Shown piece by piece: positions 63,768 to 64,000 of a stretch of DNA of 64,000 bases. The stretch is from Bacteroidales bacterium (GTDB lineage: Bacteria > Bacteroidota > Bacteroidia > Bacteroidales > PXBB01): NCBI GenBank assembly GCA_028698995.1, contig JAQVVM010000019.1:1-64000 (forward strand). The letters are read 5' to 3'. The position numbers and the translations under genes were made by a program. Below the pieces are notes generated by a model that saw only the letters and a list, made by a program, of their open reading frames with translations, was not told the origin of the DNA and did no database searches. The stretch's first letter is position 1; each line of letters opens with the position of its first letter.

Positions 63768-64000
63768 TTACCCTACACTGTTTTCAAGACTTATGGAAAG
63801 GAGTTTTTGAGCTTCTACAGCAAACTCCATCGGTAGTTTATTCAGAACCTCCTTGGCATAACCATTAACTATTAAGGCAATGGATTGTTCTGTATCAATA
63901 CCTCTCTGATTACAATAAAAAAGTTGATCTTCCGATATTTTTGAAGTTGTGGCCTCATGCTCAACAATGGAAGACTTATTGTTGACATCTATATAGGGAA
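63768..64000 (-). CDS. sufB: SUF scaffold SufB, partial (C-terminal 77 codons or so)
   Basis: The frame reads into the window edge and ends at TAA (63768-63770). The segment PYIDVNNKSSIVEHEATTSK, followed by ISEDQLFYCNQRGID, ends the SufB beta-helix and includes the conserved Cys of FYCNQRG. AVEAQKLLSISLENSVG closes the protein. The gene continues beyond position 64000. It heads the sufB-C-D order. Confidence 0.95.
   Translation of the reverse strand, partial: PYIDVNNKSSIVEHEATTSKISEDQLFYCNQRGIDTEQSIALIVNGYAKEVLNKLPMEFAVEAQKLLSISLENSVG

Overview
The window looks like a chromosome segment from a member of the Bacteroidota, probably an uncultured or little-studied lineage. The DNA is AT-rich. 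Most genes lack a Shine-Dalgarno sequence, and several are preceded by the Bacteroidota -7 promoter box TAnnTTTG. Many products are exported proteins with type IX secretion (T9SS) C-terminal sorting domains, a PorP/SprF protein is present, and the suf, cydAB, pheS, mnmE and hisS genes are of Bacteroidota type. No rRNA gene, CRISPR array or intact transposase was found.

Layout. 0-8.6 kb: tRNA 2-selenouridine synthase (mnmH), a secreted alpha/beta hydrolase, a three-gene radical-SAM/lipoprotein cassette (two short lipoproteins sharing the motif TKYGVP next to a SPASM radical SAM enzyme), a large CotH-type T9SS protein and two conserved genes of unknown function. 8.8-17.7 kb: four consecutive exported proteins built from 13 copies of a PPC-like beta domain of about 140 residues. 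The last is fused to an exported methyltransferase and translationally coupled to an APC permease. Two of the four genes carry the same structured leader RNA. 17.7-20.4 kb: a His-rich exported protein and a TonB receptor, probably for metal uptake, followed by a decayed intron-type reverse transcriptase. 21-24.7 kb: outer-membrane proteins and a PorP/SprF plus mini-CTD lipoprotein pair.

25.2-33.4 kb is an accessory block: a DUF2779 nuclease, an AAA_14/DUF4143 ATPase, a WYL regulator, a chimeric ClpB-like AAA+/FtsH-like (M41) protease, unknown proteins, a possible uracil-DNA-glycosylase-fold protein and an ADP-ribosylglycohydrolase. It is followed by a probable small RNA of about 100 nt and a tRNA-Lys(CTT). 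This block is the best place to look for an undescribed system.

34-64 kb is mostly core: T9SS surface proteins, pheS, hsp20, hisS-mnmE, an FKBP isomerase, membrane glycosyltransferase-like proteins, a second radical SAM enzyme, a YgfK-type oxidoreductase divergent from a MocA-like nucleotidyltransferase, and a cytochrome bd operon (DUF4492-cydA-cydB-39-aa membrane protein-ABC permease). It ends with a Nudix gene divergent from pyrE and the suf operon (sufB partial, sufC, sufD, two surface proteins, sufS). Functions are assigned by reading translated sequence and recalling families. No database search was possible.
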